DNA from: DAOUFU01 sp034429275
GTDB lineage: Bacteria > Chloroflexota > Anaerolineae > Aggregatilineales > Aggregatilineaceae
NCBI GenBank assembly: GCA_034429275.1
Contig: DAOUFU010000168.1
Location: 1 to 5,730 of the forward strand
Direction of reading: 5' to 3'
DNA length: 5,730 nt
The position numbers and the translations under genes are program-made. Positions within the stretch are counted from its first letter, which is position 1. The number at the start of each line of letters is the position of its first letter. The notes beneath the pieces are model-generated. The model had not been told where the DNA came from, did not search any database, and saw only the letters and a program-made list of their open reading frames with translations. This document shows, in pieces, positions 4,644 to 5,730 of this stretch.

Positions 4644-5219
4644 GTGAGCTTCAAAAATTATCGTACATATGTTAAATCCGATCTTTTCCGATATGTTGGA
4701 ACGCTGTCATGGAAAGCGTTTCTTGTAAATATTCTTTTCAATCCAGGCTTCCGATATACATTTATATTAAGAACGTGTCGCTACTTACATCATAAGAAAA
4801 TGTTCAAAATGGTACATCTATTGTTCAAGTATCTTCATTGGCACTATTCAATTCGATATGGAATCAGCATTCCTGTTTCGACTGAAATAGGTTATGGTTT
4901 TTACATTGGGCACTTCGGGGAAATCGTAATCAACGGAAGAAGTAAAATTGGGGACAATGTCAACATTAGTCACGGAGTGACTTTGGGACAGGCCAATCGT
5001 GGGAAGAATATGGGATGCCCTTCTGTGGGGAATCAAGTTTATGTAGGGCCCGGTGCAAAGCTTGTTGGAAATGTCATCGTGGGAAACAACGTGGCGATTG
5101 GCGCAAATTGCGTCGTCACAAAAAACGTTCCGGATAATGCAGTCGTCGTGGGCATTCCCGGAAAAATCATATCCTACGAAGGCAGCGAGGGGTATGTGAA
5201 CAACATTTGGGCGACGTAG
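4644..5219 (+). CDS. Serine-acetyltransferase-like hexapeptide O-acetyltransferase (polysaccharide-locus type)
   Basis: A trimeric left-handed beta-helix enzyme moving acetyl from acetyl-CoA to a hydroxyl. The 191-residue protein has a helical N-terminus with NPGFRYTFILRTCRYLH (33-49), then hexapeptide repeats from about residue 72: IGYGFYIGHFGEIVIN, IGDNVNISHGVTLGQ, GNQVYVGPGAKLVGNVIVG and AIGANCVVTKNVPDNA, ending in VVVGIPGKI. H90 in GHFGEIVI is the likely catalytic His (CysE H158). Unlike CysE, the residue before it is Gly rather than Asp, and the second His (in CysE DRHP) is replaced by Cys in MGCPSVG (123-129). The long N-terminal CysE domain is absent. This pattern fits exopolysaccharide or capsule acetyltransferases better than cysteine synthesis. 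Start GTG 4644 follows GGAG (4634-4637) by 6 bases; the frame opens at GTG 4623 without such a site. The gene is AT-rich compared with those to the left. Confidence 0.82.
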   Translation: MSFKNYRTYVKSDLFRYVGTLSWKAFLVNILFNPGFRYTFILRTCRYLHHKKMFKMVHLLFKYLHWHYSIRYGISIPVSTEIGYGFYIGHFGEIVINGRSKIGDNVNISHGVTLGQANRGKNMGCPSVGNQVYVGPGAKLVGNVIVGNNVAIGANCVVTKNVPDNAVVVGIPGKIISYEGSEGYVNNIWAT

Positions 5220-5313
5220 TGAGAGATGCATTTTACGGAAAAGTCATCCCTGTAGTCACTAAATCCGAAATGGGAAACAAACTCTCGTAGATTAGCATAC
5301 ACGTGTACAGTAA

Positions 5314-5496
5314 ATCTTCTTCGCGGTCGCCCTGAAACGCAAGCTCTATACTACCATTGACGAGCTGCAGGCGGACTTCGAGACCTGGCTCATTCACTAC
5401 AACACCGAACGCCTGCATTTGGGCTATCGCAACCTGGGTGCGTGTCCCATCCAAACCGTACAACGTTTCAGTCAAATTGTCCTTAGAGAAGGTTAA
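5314..5496 (+). pseudogene. C-terminal fragment of an IS481/IS3-type integrase-core transposase
   Basis: The frame reads IFFAVALKRKLYTTIDELQA, then DFETWLIHYNTERLHLGYRN, then LGACPIQTVQRF and ends at TAA 5494-5496. This is the family pattern 'eFf.vafrkklY.sleeLQ.dld.wl.yYNteRpHqGyrn.g..Pi.tf' at the very end of the rve integrase core, with the catalytic-domain Glu region already cut away. In-frame TAA at 5311 precedes it and there is no start codon, so it is a dead remnant of roughly 60 codons from a protein normally near 300. The Pro usually after the NTER motif is Leu. It marks a past insertion between two glycan-type genes. IS481 fits a little better than IS3; the choice is not certain. 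Confidence 0.75.
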
Positions 5497-5561
5497 CTGT
5501 ATACGTTATGTTGTGCTGCTTGAATGTACAAAGTTGAGCTTATGGAATGAAGCACTAAACC

Positions 5562-5575
5562 GGGGGGTAGCTCAA
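5562..5575 (+). promoter_or_regulatory. Ribosome binding site region of the methyltransferase gene
   Basis: A run of six G (5562-5567) ends 8 bases before the ATG at 5576. It can pair with the CCUCC core of 16S rRNA only partly, so initiation may be modest. Confidence 0.4.
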
Positions 5576-5730
5576 ATGGAAAAAAAAACGGCTGATTTTC
5601 GATCTGTTTTATATGAACGATATGTTTCCACTTTTAAGGGAGACTCTTTCAACTCTTCAACCTTGCCAGGTTATCATAAATGGTGTGACAGCAAGTATCT
5701 GCCCTATCTCTCTTCTCTAAACCCAGATAG
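5576..5730 (+). CDS. Probable SAM-dependent methyltransferase, 3' partial
   Basis: The first 51 codons of a gene that leaves the window. The protein begins MEKKTADFRSVLYERYVSTF, then KGDSFNSSTLPGYHKWCDSK and YLPYLSSLNPD. 'LYERYVSTF' followed by 'Y.kWCD.KYLPyL..l' is the N-terminal helix pattern that precedes the SAM-binding 'VLELGCGpG' motif in class I methyltransferases common in glycan and O-antigen loci; that motif would lie just past the window edge and cannot be seen. ATG 5576 is the only reasonable start. The first codons contain nine consecutive A (5580-5588), prone to slippage. Like the acetyltransferase it is AT-rich, and the pair probably belongs to one surface-polysaccharide region. 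Substrate unknown. Confidence 0.65.
   Translation, partial: MEKKTADFRSVLYERYVSTFKGDSFNSSTLPGYHKWCDSKYLPYLSSLNPD

Larger units (their letters stand above)
5220..5575. other. Intergenic stretch holding a transposase remnant
   Basis: Between the acetyltransferase and the methyltransferase. The first 90 bases show no hairpin plus T run and no gene. The transposase fragment occupies 5314-5496. TGTACA occurs at 5304-5309 and again at 5525-5530 on either side of it, possibly relics of element ends but short enough to be chance. The last 80 bases contain the leader of the downstream gene. Confidence 0.5.

Noticed and set aside
4848..5231. Minus-strand frame opposite the acetyltransferase
   Set aside because: It is antisense to a well-conserved hexapeptide-repeat gene and has no protein-like features of its own.
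5233..5475. Minus-strand 80-codon frame
   Set aside because: The opposite strand here encodes the clear transposase C-terminus, so this is its shadow.

Overview
The window looks like bacterial chromosome from a moderately GC-rich organism. Gene families and wording of the proteins (actinobacterial/Chloroflexota-type GT20 enzyme, a DUF433-DUF5615 pair, glycan-locus acetyltransferase) would fit a Chloroflexota bacterium, but this is inference from family resemblance; there is no rRNA or marker gene to settle it.

Left part (1-2909, GC-rich) is a sugar-phosphate block. It opens inside a GT20 trehalose-6-phosphate-synthase-like gene (plus strand, N-terminal half outside the window). Its frame carries an amber codon at 62-64 in the middle of the conserved DYHLxLVP segment, after which the frame is clean to 1069. 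A complete trehalose-6-phosphate phosphatase (otsB, minus strand) runs into it tail to tail, the two 3' ends overlapping by 61 bp. Divergent from otsB, with about 74 bp between the starts, is a PfkB-fold (1-phosphofructokinase-like) gene in which most catalytic and nucleotide-binding signature residues are altered, so it may be a pseudokinase.

Middle part (2910-4643) is mostly non-coding or degraded sequence around one compact operon. The operon (3600-4294) is a DUF433 antitoxin-like gene and a DUF5615 PIN-like gene joined by a one-base TGATG overlap. It has a perfect TATAAT box, a 6+6 bp palindrome lying where the transcription start should be, and a good ribosome binding site. It is flanked by related sequence: a helix-turn-helix coding remnant on the left (3415-3555) and a shortened copy on the right (4398-4440), plus a 16-bp identical word in the same order on both sides (3224 and 4331). 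The flanks therefore look duplicated and decayed.

Right part (4644-5730) is clearly more AT-rich. It holds a serine-acetyltransferase-like hexapeptide O-acetyltransferase of the type found in polysaccharide loci, a headless C-terminal transposase remnant (IS481/IS3 integrase-core type), and the first 51 codons of a probable SAM-dependent methyltransferase that runs off the end. The change in base composition and the transposase debris suggest a horizontally acquired surface-glycan locus starting near 4500-4640.

No tRNA, rRNA, CRISPR array or complete insertion sequence was found.
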